DNA of 64,000 nt from Hymenobacter busanensis (GCF_008727865.1 NZ_VTWU01000003.1:620001-684000), one strand, 5' to 3'; counted from the first letter of the stretch, positions 51,133 through 60,191 are shown. A program made the numbers and translations. Notes: generated from the letters alone by a model not told the origin.

Positions 51133-51248
51133 GTTGCAACATACGGCACGCCGCGCACGGGAGCGAAAGCCGCCCCAGCAGCGGCCCACAAAAAGCCCCG
51201 ATCAACGGGCGTTGAAAGGGGCGGTTGCTCTGGCGGAAATCCGGTGGC

Positions 51249-51660
51249 TTACTGCTGGGCATCGTTGACGGGCTTGCCCTGCGCATGCAGGTTAGCGGCC
51301 ACCAGTTTGTCGGGAACCACGTTGCTGACGGCCACTTGCACCTTGTTCATGAAGCTCGACACTACTTTGGCCTTGCCAGCCAGCAGGGCTTCGTGGCTGT
51401 CCTTGGCCACGTCGGCTGGGTTGGCCTTGCTGCCCTCTGCCACCAGCTTGGAGCGTTCCATGTCGGCCTTGCGGAAGAAGTCGGTATCCGTCACCCCTGG
51501 CAGCAGCGCCGGGATGGTGACGCCCGAGTCCTTGGTTTCCTCCCAAATGGCCTCGGTAAACGACGTGACGAAGGACTTGGTGCCGTGGTACATCGACTGC
51601 AGCGGCCCCGGCAGCATTTTGCCGATGCTCGATACCTGCAGAATGTTGCCGCTACCCCAA
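51249..51660 (-). pseudogene. 5'-truncated short-chain dehydrogenase/reductase
   Basis: Only the C-terminal half of an SDR is present. The frame enters at GNILQVSSIGKMLPG, has the catalytic Tyr/Lys as YHGTK, and continues through FVTSFTEAIWEE and LLPGVTDTDFF to the end. The N-terminal Rossmann part with the TGxxxGxG cofactor motif is missing: coding likeness stops near 51660, where the C-terminus of the upstream DUF1905/YdeI gene (stop at 51664) begins. A short ORF from ATG 51617 remains (122 codons). A deletion has probably joined the two genes. Confidence 0.8.
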
Positions 51661-51663
51661 ATG

Positions 51664-52221
51664 CTACATGTCTTTGTGCAGCGGGCGGATGGGGTTGCGG
51701 CCGGCCACTAGTTGGTGCAGGGCGTTGAGCACGCGCTGGGTGCGGGTTTCGGGCCGCTTGGCACTGTTGATGTGCTGCACCAATGCCCGCTTGACGCCGG
51801 GCGGCAGCCGTTCGTAGCCGGCGTTGGCTTCGGGCCAAGCGGCCAACCCTTCCTCCAATTCTTCGGGCACTTCCACAAAGTCGGGGTCGGGGTCAGGTAC
51901 CAGCCGAAGGTGCACGCGCTGGCCGAGTTGCACCCGCGCCGCGCGGCACAGGTCTTTGTTGATCATCAGGTACCGCTCGCCGCCCTGCATGGGCATCAGC
52001 GTCAGGCGCACCGGATAATCGTTGAGCGTGCCCATCACACGCTTGGTGACCTTGCCGCCGAGAGCCTCAAAGGCCTCCAGCGGCACCATCACAATCTGGG
52101 TGGGCATAAAGCTGGGGCCGCCCGGCTCCAGCACGGCTTCGAAATACACGTCGGAAGCGGAAGCGGAGCGGGGCGGATTGGGGGAGGCAGCGGAGCGCGG
52201 CATGAGTGGGTGTTCGGGCAA
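51664..52221 (-). CDS. DUF1905 / YdeI (OmpD-associated) family protein
   Basis: 185 residues from ATG 52221, or 179 from ATG 52203. Residues 20-110 form a DUF1905 beta-barrel domain (YFEAVLEP, FMPTQIVMVPLEAFEALGGK, RLTLMPMQGGERYLMINKDLCRA). The C-terminal 60 residues (PPGVKRALVQHINSAKRPETRTQRV) are the helical YdeI-like tail. These cytoplasmic proteins are common in Bacteroidota; the function is unknown. The gene appears complete although a truncated SDR follows directly. Confidence 0.8.
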   Translation of the reverse strand: MPEHPLMPRSAASPNPPRSASASDVYFEAVLEPGGPSFMPTQIVMVPLEAFEALGGKVTKRVMGTLNDYPVRLTLMPMQGGERYLMINKDLCRAARVQLGQRVHLRLVPDPDPDFVEVPEELEEGLAAWPEANAGYERLPPGVKRALVQHINSAKRPETRTQRVLNALHQLVAGRNPIRPLHKDM

Positions 52222-52417
52222 AATAGAAGCCTAATGGAACGGCCGGAAACCGGGTGCAAAATAGTATCTGTGGAGTCTCCAAGTCGCAGCCGGAACCTGG
52301 CGAACTATGGCGGCACAAGTAGTGTTTTACCCCAATGCTATTCGCCGGCGAACAGGGTAGCTGCACTGCCGCAAACTTTTCGGCGGCCAACCGGCTTATG
52401 CCCCAAATTCTGAGAAA

Positions 52418-53122
52418 ATGAAAGTAGAAATCTGGTCCGATATCGTTTGCCCGTTTTGCTACATCGGCAAGCGCAAGTTTGAAAATGCCCTGGCCCAATT
52501 TGCCCACCGCGACGATGTGGAAATCGTGTGGCGCAGCTTCGAGCTCGATCCCGAAGCTAAAACCCAGGCCGCCGGTAACCTCAACGAGCGACTGGCCGCC
52601 AAATACGGCCGCTCGGTGAAATGGGCCAAGCAAATGAGCGACAACATGACCCAAACGGCCGCCGAAGTAGGTCTGCATTTCGACTTCGACAAAGCCATTC
52701 CGGCCAACACGTTCCGGGCCCACCGCTTGGTGCATCTGGCCGCCCAACACGGCCTGCAGGACGCCGCCAAGGAACGCCTCTTCAAAGCCTACATGGAAGA
52801 CGGGCTGAACGTGGACGACGTGCCCACGCTCCAGCGCCTCGGCACCGAGCTGGGCCTGCCCGCCGAGGGCGTAACCCGCGTGCTTACCTCCGACGAGTTT
52901 GCCCAGGATGTGCGCCACGACGAGTACCAGGCCCGGCAGATTGGGGTGCGCGGCGTGCCCTATTTCGTCTTCGCCGACAAGTACGCCGTGTCGGGCGCGC
53001 AACCCACGGAGCTGTTCCAGGAAGTGCTGGAAAAGGTGTGGGACGAATTCAATCCCAAGCCGGCCCTGCAGGAAATCAGCCCCGCCGGCGGCTCCTGCAC
53101 CGTGGATGGCGTGTGCGACTAA
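52418..53122 (+). CDS. DsbA-family oxidoreductase (FrnE-like)
   Basis: 234 residues with no signal peptide. The active-site CPFC (Cys11, Cys14) in SDIVCPFCYIGKRKF and the cis-Pro loop GVRGVPYFVF show the thioredoxin fold with the DsbA helical insertion. FrnE-type cytoplasmic proteins act in disulphide exchange or polyketide-related chemistry. The C-terminus has two further Cys (GGSCTVDGVC) that may be a second redox site or a metal site. It is monocistronic, with a palindromic terminator downstream. Confidence 0.9.
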   Translation: MKVEIWSDIVCPFCYIGKRKFENALAQFAHRDDVEIVWRSFELDPEAKTQAAGNLNERLAAKYGRSVKWAKQMSDNMTQTAAEVGLHFDFDKAIPANTFRAHRLVHLAAQHGLQDAAKERLFKAYMEDGLNVDDVPTLQRLGTELGLPAEGVTRVLTSDEFAQDVRHDEYQARQIGVRGVPYFVFADKYAVSGAQPTELFQEVLEKVWDEFNPKPALQEISPAGGSCTVDGVCD

Positions 53123-53202
53123 CGCCGAGTTTCAGCAGTTGGCTGCTGCCCGTTTTGTGGTGAGAGAACCACGTAGCGAACTTGCGCATACAGCGGTGCA
53201 AC

Positions 53203-53242
53203 AACAGCGAAGCCCGCCCCAATTGGGGCGGGCTTCGCTGTT
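53203..53242. terminator. Palindromic bidirectional terminator
   Basis: An exact 18-base stem (53203-53220 with 53225-53242) around AATT; the whole 40 bases form a perfect palindrome between convergent genes. Confidence 0.9.
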
Positions 53243-53275
53243 GTCGGGCCTGTGCCGGTAGCGCGAAGCGGCGCT

Positions 53276-53854
53276 CTACTTTTTGCCAACCGGGGCGGCT
53301 TCAAGTTGAATGTTAGCGGGCATCGGAATTTCGCGGGCTGTCTGAAATTCCTTGGGCTTGTCGGCGGTTTCGTCGGTGCGGCGCTGCAAAATTTGGAGGC
53401 GGCCGCCGGTGCCTTGCATCACGGCCAGGTCGTCGCCGGTGCCGCTGTTGGGGTCGTAGCTGCGGAAACCGAGCAACATGCTGCCGGGAAATTCGGCGCG
53501 CTTGGCTTTTTCAGCGTCCACCAAGTCGGGTTTGCCAATGAAGCGGCCCAGTTCGATTTCCTTGGTTTCCTTGCCCTTCATCACCAAGAAAGCCGTGGTT
53601 TTGGGCATCATCGGGTCGACGTCGGCCACGGGCTTGAAGCGGAACGAAAGCTGCACGGTTTCGGGCGCGGCGGGGGCAGTATCAGCGGCGTCGGCCGGCG
53701 TAGTGCTAGTGGCCCCGCTGGCAGTAGTATCTGCCGACTGGCCCGCTGCCTGTTCGGTAGGCTGGCCGGCCGGCTGCTCTCCGCCGGGCGCCGATTGGTT
53801 GCAGCTAGTGGCCAGCAGCGTGGCTGCCAGCAGAGAAAGGGAAACGTATTTCAT
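53276..53854 (-). CDS. Lipoprotein of unknown function
   Basis: 192 residues from ATG 53854. The signal ends LLATSC (lipobox). A long Ala/Thr/Pro/Gln linker (about 20-65) leads to a compact domain of beta strands and turns (VQLSFRFKPV, MPKTTAFLVMKGKETKEIELGRFIGK, MLLGFRSYDPNSGTGDDLAVMQ) that I do not recognise. The linker and lipid anchor suggest a domain held away from the membrane. It converges on the DsbA-family gene. Confidence 0.7.
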   Translation of the reverse strand: MKYVSLSLLAATLLATSCNQSAPGGEQPAGQPTEQAAGQSADTTASGATSTTPADAADTAPAAPETVQLSFRFKPVADVDPMMPKTTAFLVMKGKETKEIELGRFIGKPDLVDAEKAKRAEFPGSMLLGFRSYDPNSGTGDDLAVMQGTGGRLQILQRRTDETADKPKEFQTAREIPMPANIQLEAAPVGKK

Positions 53855-54018
53855 GCGTGGGGAGGTTGAGCAAGTAGAAAAGCAGATTCGGCCGATAAGA
53901 ATAAGCATAAATGTCGGCTACAGTACCACATCATCCGCTGCGTCGTTGCCAGAAAGCGGCGGACAGCCCGATGAGCTAGGCTGCAACGCCGTGCTACCGG
54001 CCGGTCTTGTAAAAGCGC

Positions 54019-54066
54019 CTCCCCGGCCGCTGCCTCGCCCTACAGGCGAAGCAAGCAACCGGGGAG
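54019..54066 (-). terminator. Hairpin downstream of the 121-residue gene
   Basis: CTCCCCGG (54019-54026) pairs with CCGGGGAG (54059-54066), with an inner TCGCC/GGCGA stem. No T-run. Confidence 0.5.
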
Positions 54067-54096
54067 CGGGGCCGGCCAGATTCGGGTGCAGCCCGA

Positions 54097-54462
54097 TCAG
54101 GCCGTGGCGTGGGAGAGACGCTGGGTGCAGGCAAAATGAAACAGCGGCGTGAGCAGCATCTTGTTGAGCTGCTCTTGCGCCGCGCGGTCGGCTGCCGTGA
54201 GCTGCTGTTGCAGATGTTCCCGGCAGGCCCGTTGCACCGCGTTGTACACCGCTGCGGCCGGATACTGGGCCAGCAGGTCGCGCAGATCAGCAATGTCGGC
54301 CGTGGTGAAATGGGCATTGAGCGACAAAAAGCCCAAGAGTTCTTCGCGGGCGGCCGGCGAGGCGAGAAACGCCTTTTTGGGTTGGTGCCGCAAGTTGGTG
54401 CGGGCAGGCAGGCGCAGCGTGGCAGCACTGGGCCAAGCGGGCTGAGTAGCAGTGGAAAGCAT
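54097..54462 (-). CDS. Small helical protein of unknown function
   Basis: 121 residues from ATG 54462. It is mostly alpha-helical, with basic patches and no signal: segments AREELLGFLSLNAHFTTADIADLRDLLAQ and AVYNAVQRACREHLQQQL. The upstream 80 bases (54463-54545) are unusually AT-rich for this genome and contain ATTTGAT and TAATTTAT words on the minus strand that could be -33 and -7 elements. A stress- or phage-related regulator is possible; no family was recognised. Confidence 0.5.
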   Translation of the reverse strand: MLSTATQPAWPSAATLRLPARTNLRHQPKKAFLASPAAREELLGFLSLNAHFTTADIADLRDLLAQYPAAAVYNAVQRACREHLQQQLTAADRAAQEQLNKMLLTPLFHFACTQRLSHATA

Positions 54463-54621
54463 AGGTGGAGAGGTTGGTGGTTGTATAAGCATAGGTAAAT
54501 AAATTAATAGAATAATCAAATAATTTCATAGAAAATTATTGTGCCATGCGCATACAAAAGCAGCCGGGCAGCTACAAAAAGCCAGCCGATTGCGGTAAAA
54601 ACAGTAAGGCAAGGAAGTGTG

Positions 54622-55326
54622 CTACCGTTGCGACGTGGTAGCGGCGGGGCCACTCAGGAATGCAAACGAGCGGCCCTGGTAGCGCGGGAGCTGCAACGCG
54701 CGGCGCAGCTGCACAAACGAGCGGTACGGCGCCACCGGGGCTACCATGTTCACGAGCCACGTAGGCAGCTCGCCGCCTGGGTCCACGCGAAAAGTGTAGT
54801 CAACCTGCAGGCGGTTGGGCGTGAGCGGCCGCACCGTCCAGAGGCCCGACCAATAGGGCACACGCACCCGGCCGGGCTGCGGCGGCACCAAGCCCGCGGC
54901 GTGGGTAGTGCTGATGAGCAGCTGCTGGGAGGCCGCATCGTAGGAAAACTGCAGGCGCATGGCCACGTCGCGGTTGGCCACGGGCGTGGGCATCTGGGTT
55001 TCGAGGTAGTAAAACAGCTCGGTTTCGCTCACGCGGCGCAGCAGCCGGGCCGATTTGGTGTTGCTGATGACGTAGGGGTACTGGTCGACATCGGAGTACA
55101 TGGCCACCAGTTGCGAGAGCGTGCCGGGCATTTCGCAGTGCACCTTGATTTCCTTGAACCGGCTGTCGTCAGACACCCTTGAATACACCTTGATGCCTTC
55201 TTTGTCGGTTTCGAGGCGCCAGTGGGTTTTCGTTTCAGCACGTGGCGCACGCTCGGCTGCTACCCCGCTGGCAGCGGGGCAAAGTACGGTGAGCAGCAGG
55301 GCGAAGCACGCACTGGAGAGACGCAT
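54622..55326 (-). CDS. START-domain (SRPBCC) protein, secreted
   Basis: 234 residues from ATG 55326 with a signal peptide (LSSACFALLLTVLCPAASGVAAE). The body is a START-like lipid-binding domain: HWRLETDKEGIKVYSR, KEIKVHCEMPGTLSQLVAMYSDVDQYPYV, LFYYLETQMPTPVANRDVAMR, and the final GELPTWLVNMVAPVAPYRSF helix. START domains bind lipids or hydrophobic ligands in a deep cavity. The ligand is unknown. It is monocistronic. Confidence 0.85.
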   Translation of the reverse strand: MRLSSACFALLLTVLCPAASGVAAERAPRAETKTHWRLETDKEGIKVYSRVSDDSRFKEIKVHCEMPGTLSQLVAMYSDVDQYPYVISNTKSARLLRRVSETELFYYLETQMPTPVANRDVAMRLQFSYDAASQQLLISTTHAAGLVPPQPGRVRVPYWSGLWTVRPLTPNRLQVDYTFRVDPGGELPTWLVNMVAPVAPYRSFVQLRRALQLPRYQGRSFAFLSGPAATTSQR

Positions 55327-55591
55327 CGAAATGGGCAATTGGGGAAAGGCTGACAATGTCAGTTGGTAAAAATACAAAGACAGATGGCAATAGCGCAACC
55401 CCAAAAATGGGGTGTCCATTCCACCCGCCGCCCGAAAGCCGGCTGACTGCGCTTGAGAAAGGGCGCTGACCTACGGAAAATGGCTGCTGCCGTGCGCCGG
55501 CGGCAACACGAGGCCCCATGTGCCGAAACGAAATTTTTTGCGCCGCCGGGTGTTGTAAGGCCATACGCTTCACCTGTCCATCTTCTCCGCC

Positions 55592-56797
55592 GTGTTGGTT
55601 CCGTTTTTCTCCTCTCGTCTTGCCCGCTTTGCGTTTCTTGTGTGGGCCGGTTTCAGTTCGGCCTCGGGCATTAGCTGCACCAAAGAGGCCGCCGCGCCGC
55701 AGGAAACCACCGCTCCCGAAACCCGCCTGGTCGGCAGCACCCTCATTGGTGAGTACAGCCCGGCCACCCTGGCGGGGCGCGTGGCAAGCATTCCGCTGGC
55801 CGGGGCGCTGGTGAAATACCCGGTACGGGCGTACCGGCTTACCTACAGCACCCGCAACACCGACGGTAGGAACGTTACCGCGTCGGGCGCGCTGCTGGTG
55901 CCGGTGGCCCCCCAGGCGCTGCCGCTGCTTAGCTACCAGCACGGCACCATTCAGCCCGACGAAGAAAACCACGCGCCGTCGTACTACAGTTCGAGCAGCG
56001 AAATCTGGTCGGCGGTGTCGGTACTGGCCTCCACGGGCTACGTGGTGTCGGCACCCGACTATATTGGCTACGGCGCCTCCAAAGCGCTGCCGCACCCTTA
56101 CGAGCAGGCCGCCTCCCTAGCTTCGGCCTCGGCCGATATGCTGCGGGCCGCCCGCGAGTTTTGCCAGCAGGAGCAATTCGCCCTCAACAAGAAGCTGTTT
56201 TTGATGGGCTACTCCGAGGGCGGTTTCGCAACCATGTCGTTGCACAAGCTGTTGGAAGAGCAGTACGCCGGCGAGTTTAGCGTGACGGCCAGCGCGCCGG
56301 GCGCGGGTGCCTACCACAAAACGGCCTTCGCCCGGCACATCATGAACACCACCGAGCCGCTGCCTTTCCTGAGTTCCTACGTGTGGGTGCTCGACACCTA
56401 CAACCGCGTGTACGGCCTCAACCGGCCGTGGTCGTACTACCTGAATGCGCCCTGGGCCGCGCAGCTGCAGGCCAACCCCTTCGGCCCGGTGCCGCAGCAG
56501 GCGCAGGAGCTGTTTTCGCCCGGCTTCCGGCAGGCCGTCATCAGCGGCTCCGATGCGCCGCTGGCCGCCGCTTTCCGCGACAACGACGTGTACGACTGGA
56601 AGCCGAAAGCCCCGCTGGCCCTGTTTCACGGTACCGCCGACAACTACGTCCCCTACTTCAACTCCGAAGACGCTTACCGCGCCATGCGGGCCCGCGGCGC
56701 CACGCAGGTCGAGTTGCACCCCATTCAGGGCGGCAACCACTTCACCTCGGCCCCCAGCTACGTCTTGGAGTCGTTTGCTTTCATTTCGCAGTTCTAG
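55592..56797 (+). CDS. Secretory-lipase-like alpha/beta hydrolase, lipoprotein
   Basis: 401 residues from GTG 55592; no ATG gives the full signal. The lipobox is SGISC with Cys29. The alpha/beta hydrolase body has the nucleophile Ser208 in GYSEGG, the acid in LFHGTADNYVP and the His in QGGNHFTSA, with YQHGTI as oxyanion region. The order matches fungal/bacterial secretory lipases (LIP family) that cut triglycerides or esters. It would sit on the outer or inner membrane by its lipid anchor. Confidence 0.8.
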   Translation: MLVPFFSSRLARFAFLVWAGFSSASGISCTKEAAAPQETTAPETRLVGSTLIGEYSPATLAGRVASIPLAGALVKYPVRAYRLTYSTRNTDGRNVTASGALLVPVAPQALPLLSYQHGTIQPDEENHAPSYYSSSSEIWSAVSVLASTGYVVSAPDYIGYGASKALPHPYEQAASLASASADMLRAAREFCQQEQFALNKKLFLMGYSEGGFATMSLHKLLEEQYAGEFSVTASAPGAGAYHKTAFARHIMNTTEPLPFLSSYVWVLDTYNRVYGLNRPWSYYLNAPWAAQLQANPFGPVPQQAQELFSPGFRQAVISGSDAPLAAAFRDNDVYDWKPKAPLALFHGTADNYVPYFNSEDAYRAMRARGATQVELHPIQGGNHFTSAPSYVLESFAFISQF

Positions 56798-57115
56798 CGC
56801 TGCCGAAACGCTGGACTGCTGCCTCGTGTGATGCAAGTCTGAGGCGTAGTGCCGACCGCTTCGCTTCCGGACGATGCAGACAACTGGGATTGTAACTTGG
56901 CCAGCACTTGGGTGCCGTTGGTAAGCCGGGCGTGCCATACGCCTTACTGGGCTTCGGCCGGCATACTCTCAGTCGTGCGCGTACCGGCGAAGGACTGAAT
57001 GCGCAACTCGCCGCCGAGGCCAGCTTGGTCACTGCGGCAGTTGCCGGCAAAAGCGCGGCAAGGGCAAGCGTTTTATGGGCGGAAAAACGACGCATGAGAA
57101 GGCACAGACGATGCG
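56798..57115. other. 318-base region with a doubtful leftward ORF
   Basis: A leftward ATG at 57095 begins a signal-peptide-like sequence (MRRFSAHKTLALAALLPATA), but after about 35 residues the same frame becomes Arg/Pro/Cys-rich and unlike a protein. A better-looking sequence (TNGTQVLAKLQSQLSASSG) continues in another frame. This suggests a small secreted-protein gene broken by a frameshift, or chance. No terminator for the lipase gene is obvious. Confidence 0.35.
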
Positions 57116-57529
57116 CTAAGCGGCCACCGCCAGCGGCAGGGTGGGGCTGCGTTCGGCTGCTGGCCGCGCTACCTTTTTCCACAGGGCGTAGGTGAAGGCC
57201 ATGAATGCCAGAAACAGCAGCGGTGAAACGATGAGCACGATGCCGTCGTGGGCGGCATAGCGGGCGGCGCAGGCCCCCAGCAGGTTGAAGGTGAAACCGG
57301 CATAAGCCCATTCTTTCAGGGTGCGAAACCGGGTTTGGAGCATGGCTAGGGCACCCAGAATCTTGCCCAAGCCAATGACGCGCATCACGTGCAGCGGGTA
57401 GCCCAGGTGCCGCATGATTTCCTGGCCTTCCTGGTTTTGGAGAAACTCGGCAATGCCCGCCAGCAGCATAAAAGCGGCGAAAATCAGGGTAAGGGTCCAG
57501 TACAGGGCAGTGGTGCGTTGTGGTTTCAT
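57116..57529 (-). CDS. DoxX-like membrane protein
   Basis: 137 residues from ATG 57529 (57556 also possible). It has four hydrophobic spans (WTLTLIFAAFMLLAG, GLGKILGALAMLQ, AGFTFNLLGACAARYAAH, VSPLLFLAFMAFTYALW) with the DoxX-like motif MRHLGYPLHVMRVIGLGKILGA. These proteins sit in the inner membrane; some take part in quinone or redox-stress functions. It is divergent from a GlxA-type regulator at 57660, which may control it. Confidence 0.8.
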   Translation of the reverse strand: MKPQRTTALYWTLTLIFAAFMLLAGIAEFLQNQEGQEIMRHLGYPLHVMRVIGLGKILGALAMLQTRFRTLKEWAYAGFTFNLLGACAARYAAHDGIVLIVSPLLFLAFMAFTYALWKKVARPAAERSPTLPLAVAA

Positions 57530-57659
57530 GGTTGGTTTGGCTAATGGGTTTGACATGCTTGAACTACATACCAAAAATATTAGCAAATTGCCCGGCGAAA
57601 GGGGCTGAATGCGACCTTTTGCGGGTTGATTACGACACCTAAAAGCGTACCTTAGAACC

Positions 57660-58643
57660 ATGAAGCATATTTCGATTCTGGTGCCCCAGGGTGCTATTTT
57701 GGGCAGTATCGAAGGGCCGCGGCTGCTGTTCACGGAGGTCAATGCGTTTCTGCAGCGTATGGGCAAGCCCGCGCTGTTTCAGGTGCAGCTTGTGGGCCTG
57801 CAGACCGACACTCCCGTGTGCGGCGGCATGTACCAGGTGCACACCAACCACCTGCTGGCCGACGTGCAGCAAACCGACTTGGTGGTCATTCCGGCCGTCG
57901 ACGGCGACCTGAGTGCGGCGCTGGAAGCCAACCGCGCTTTTCTGCCCTGGATTGTGCAGAAGTACCAGCGCGGCGCCGAGGTAGCCAGCCTGTGCGTGGG
58001 CGCGTTCCTGCTGGCCGCCACCGGCCTGATTGACGGGCGGCAGTGCACCACGCACTGGGCCGCCGCGCACTACTTCCGGGCGATGTTCCCGCAGGTAGAG
58101 CTGGTGGAAGACAAGCTCATTACCGACGAGCACGGCATCTACTCCAGTGGCGGCGCGTTCAGCTACCTCAATCTGGTGCTCTACCTCATCGAGAAATACG
58201 CGGGCCGCGACATGGCCGTTACCTGCGCCAAGGTCTTTCAAATCGACATCGAGCGGGTGAGTCAGTCGGCTTTCGTCATCTTCAACGGGCAGAAAGAGCA
58301 CGGCGACGAGCCCATCAAGCGCGCCCAGACCTACATCGAAGACAACTACCAGGAAAAGCTGACCGTGGACCAGCTGGCCGACATGCTGGCGCTCGGCCGC
58401 CGCAACCTAGAACGGCGCTTCAAGAAAGCTACCGCCAATTCAGTAGTCGAGTACATTCAGCGGGTGAAGATTGAGGCGGCCAAAAACAGCCTCGAATCGT
58501 CGCGCGAGAACGTGAACGAGGTGATGTACCAGGTAGGCTACACCGACCCGAAAGCGTTTCGGGTGGCGTTTAAGCGCATTACCGGGCTGTCGCCGAAGCA
58601 GTACCGCGAGAAGTACAACCGCGAGCGGGCGGTGCTGGCGTGA
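57660..58643 (+). CDS. GlxA-type transcriptional regulator: DJ-1/PfpI domain plus AraC helix-turn-helix
   Basis: 327 residues. The N-terminal 190 residues are a DJ-1/PfpI-like domain with the elbow Cys112 in ASLCVGAFLLA. The C-terminal 100 residues are an AraC-type double helix-turn-helix (LTVDQLADMLALGRRNLERRFKKAT and VNEVMYQVGYTDPKAFRVAFKRITGLSPKQYR). The inter-gene space to the DoxX-like gene (57557-57659) contains AT-rich words suitable for a shared control region. It probably activates its divergent neighbour; the effector is unknown. Confidence 0.93.
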   Translation: MKHISILVPQGAILGSIEGPRLLFTEVNAFLQRMGKPALFQVQLVGLQTDTPVCGGMYQVHTNHLLADVQQTDLVVIPAVDGDLSAALEANRAFLPWIVQKYQRGAEVASLCVGAFLLAATGLIDGRQCTTHWAAAHYFRAMFPQVELVEDKLITDEHGIYSSGGAFSYLNLVLYLIEKYAGRDMAVTCAKVFQIDIERVSQSAFVIFNGQKEHGDEPIKRAQTYIEDNYQEKLTVDQLADMLALGRRNLERRFKKATANSVVEYIQRVKIEAAKNSLESSRENVNEVMYQVGYTDPKAFRVAFKRITGLSPKQYREKYNRERAVLA

Positions 58644-58654
58644 GGTAGTCCCGG

Positions 58655-59203
58655 CTACTCAATCACCCGCACCAACGACTTGTCATACAACTGTTCCCAG
58701 TCGCGGCGTAGGATGGCGTAGAGCAGTTCGTCCTCGAATTCGCCCGCGTCGTTCACGCCCGATTCGCGCATGCGGCCTTCGTACTGAAAGCCTGCCGTTT
58801 TCTCGATGGAACGGCGCGAGGCGTGGTTCGACACCCGAAAGCCGGTAGCCACGCGGTTCAGGCCCAGCAGCTCGAAGGCGAGGTAGAACAAATGCGGCTT
58901 GCTGCGCGGCGTAACGCCCCGGCCGCGCATGTGCGCAAACACGTCGGCACCGGTGGAGCCGGCGCGCTCTTCCCAGCTGTCGACGGTGAGCAGCGTCATG
59001 CCGGCCAGCTCGCCGTCGAGCAGGGAGTAAAAGCCGAAGTTGGTGCGCCGGCCCCGCTCGTAGCGCGGCAGGTAGTTTTGCATCAACTCCGCCAGCATCG
59101 GTTTCGAGTCGGGGAAGCCCTGGAACAAGGCGAAGATGTCGGCGAGGTTGTCGTCGTTGATCAGGTGCAGGGTAATGGAATCGGAGTAGAGGGCCGTGAA
59201 CAT
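58655..59203 (-). CDS. GNAT acetyltransferase, RimJ/RimL type
   Basis: 182 residues from ATG 59203. Strand and helix order fits the RimJ/L subgroup: LHLINDDNLADIFALF at the start, FGFYSLLDGELAGMTLLTV, an acetyl-CoA loop region around AHMRGRGVTPRSK, then ATGFRVSNHASRRSIEKTAGFQYEGR. The substrate may be a protein N-terminus, an amino acid or an antibiotic. It converges on the AraC regulator with an 11-base gap, so the terminator is shared or absent. Confidence 0.85.
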   Translation of the reverse strand: MFTALYSDSITLHLINDDNLADIFALFQGFPDSKPMLAELMQNYLPRYERGRRTNFGFYSLLDGELAGMTLLTVDSWEERAGSTGADVFAHMRGRGVTPRSKPHLFYLAFELLGLNRVATGFRVSNHASRRSIEKTAGFQYEGRMRESGVNDAGEFEDELLYAILRRDWEQLYDKSLVRVIE

Positions 59204-59584
59204 GCTGGGAAGATATAGCCGCTGAGGCATTTGGCAGCGAGCGTTATAACCGCCTACTCGCAACGGTTAAGCAAACCACAATTCATTTCAGGGTACCTGG
59301 GTGTTGCTTGCAGCCGCGCTGGGCTTCAGCGCTCCTGCACCAGCAGCGTGCACATGGATGGCGGGCGGTAGCGGCGGGCAGGCGAGGTGAGTATATGAAA
59401 CGAACGATATAATGCGTATCTTCTGCTGAAGAAGCAGCGGGAGCCCCGGCAGTAGGGCGGCAATGGTGGGTAGCGGCGGCATAATGCCGCGTATCGAAGG
59501 CTCTGATATCAATTCGTGTGGCCGCGGGCCAGCGGTTTACGCTCTCCGCGCGGGCTGGCCACTCACGCTTACTTCTCGTTTTCC
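59204..59584. other. 381-base intergenic region
   Basis: No credible gene on either strand. An A/T-richer island at 59391-59420 (TATATGAAACGAACGATATAATG) might hold promoter elements, and TGATATCAAT with a GATATC palindrome occurs near 59510. The region contains the promoters of the divergent GNAT and NTF2-like genes. Confidence 0.4.
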
Positions 59585-60040
59585 ATGAAATACCTCATAA
59601 CGTTCCTGAAACTGTTGCTGGCCACCACGCTGGGCTTCGGGCAGGCGCACACGGCCGACGAAACCGCCCTGCGCGCGATGCTGCCCAACCTGGCAACAGT
59701 GATTAAGAAGCAGGATGTGAAGGCCCTCGACCGGTACTACACCCCCGACTACCTATTCGTCGACCAATTTGGCGTGCGCATGAACAAGGCCCAGCGCATG
59801 GCCTACATCAAGTCGGTCAAGCCGTTTGATATGTTCGTCTACGAAGACGTGAAGGTGCGCTTCTACGGACCCGCAACGGCTATCATCAACAGCACGGTGC
59901 GCAACCGCGTGGCGGGGCAGGCAGAGCGCAAATCCTCGGCCACGCTGGTCATGATTAAGAACGCGGGCGTCTGGCAGGTAGCTTCGGCCCAGGCGACGCC
60001 CATTGTGCCGGCGGCACCGGCCGTGGCGGCGAAACGCTGA
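59585..60040 (+). CDS. Secreted NTF2/SnoaL-like (DUF4440) protein
   Basis: 151 residues from ATG 59585. A signal peptide (KYLITFLKLLLATTLGFG) precedes an NTF2-fold domain: helix VIKKQDVKALDRYYTPDYLFVDQFG, then strands FVYEDVKVRFYGPATAIINSTV and ATLVMIKNAGVWQVASAQATP, the usual end of the DUF4440 family. Members bind small molecules or act as unassigned hydrolase-like enzymes. Length is normal. Confidence 0.85.
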   Translation: MKYLITFLKLLLATTLGFGQAHTADETALRAMLPNLATVIKKQDVKALDRYYTPDYLFVDQFGVRMNKAQRMAYIKSVKPFDMFVYEDVKVRFYGPATAIINSTVRNRVAGQAERKSSATLVMIKNAGVWQVASAQATPIVPAAPAVAAKR

Positions 60041-60152
60041 CGACCTGGGCCTGCTGAATTTTGGGTGCTGACGCCTGCCGCCGCTGCCGGCACGAACAGC
60101 GGCGGCAGGCAAGGCGCGGCGTGTTTACAGCAGGCTGCGTATGCGCCCGGAA

Positions 60153-60191
60153 ACGACAGCGCCCCGACGCATTTTGTCGGGGCGTTGTCGT
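60153..60191. terminator. Bidirectional terminator
   Basis: ACGACAGCGCCCCGAC (60153-60168) pairs with GTCGGGGCGTTGTCGT (60176-60191) with one G-T pair, between convergent genes. Confidence 0.85.

Noticed and set aside
51249-51617. An intact small SDR gene starting at ATG 51617
   Set aside because: SDR sequence continues upstream of that ATG and the cofactor-binding half is missing, so it is a truncated gene.
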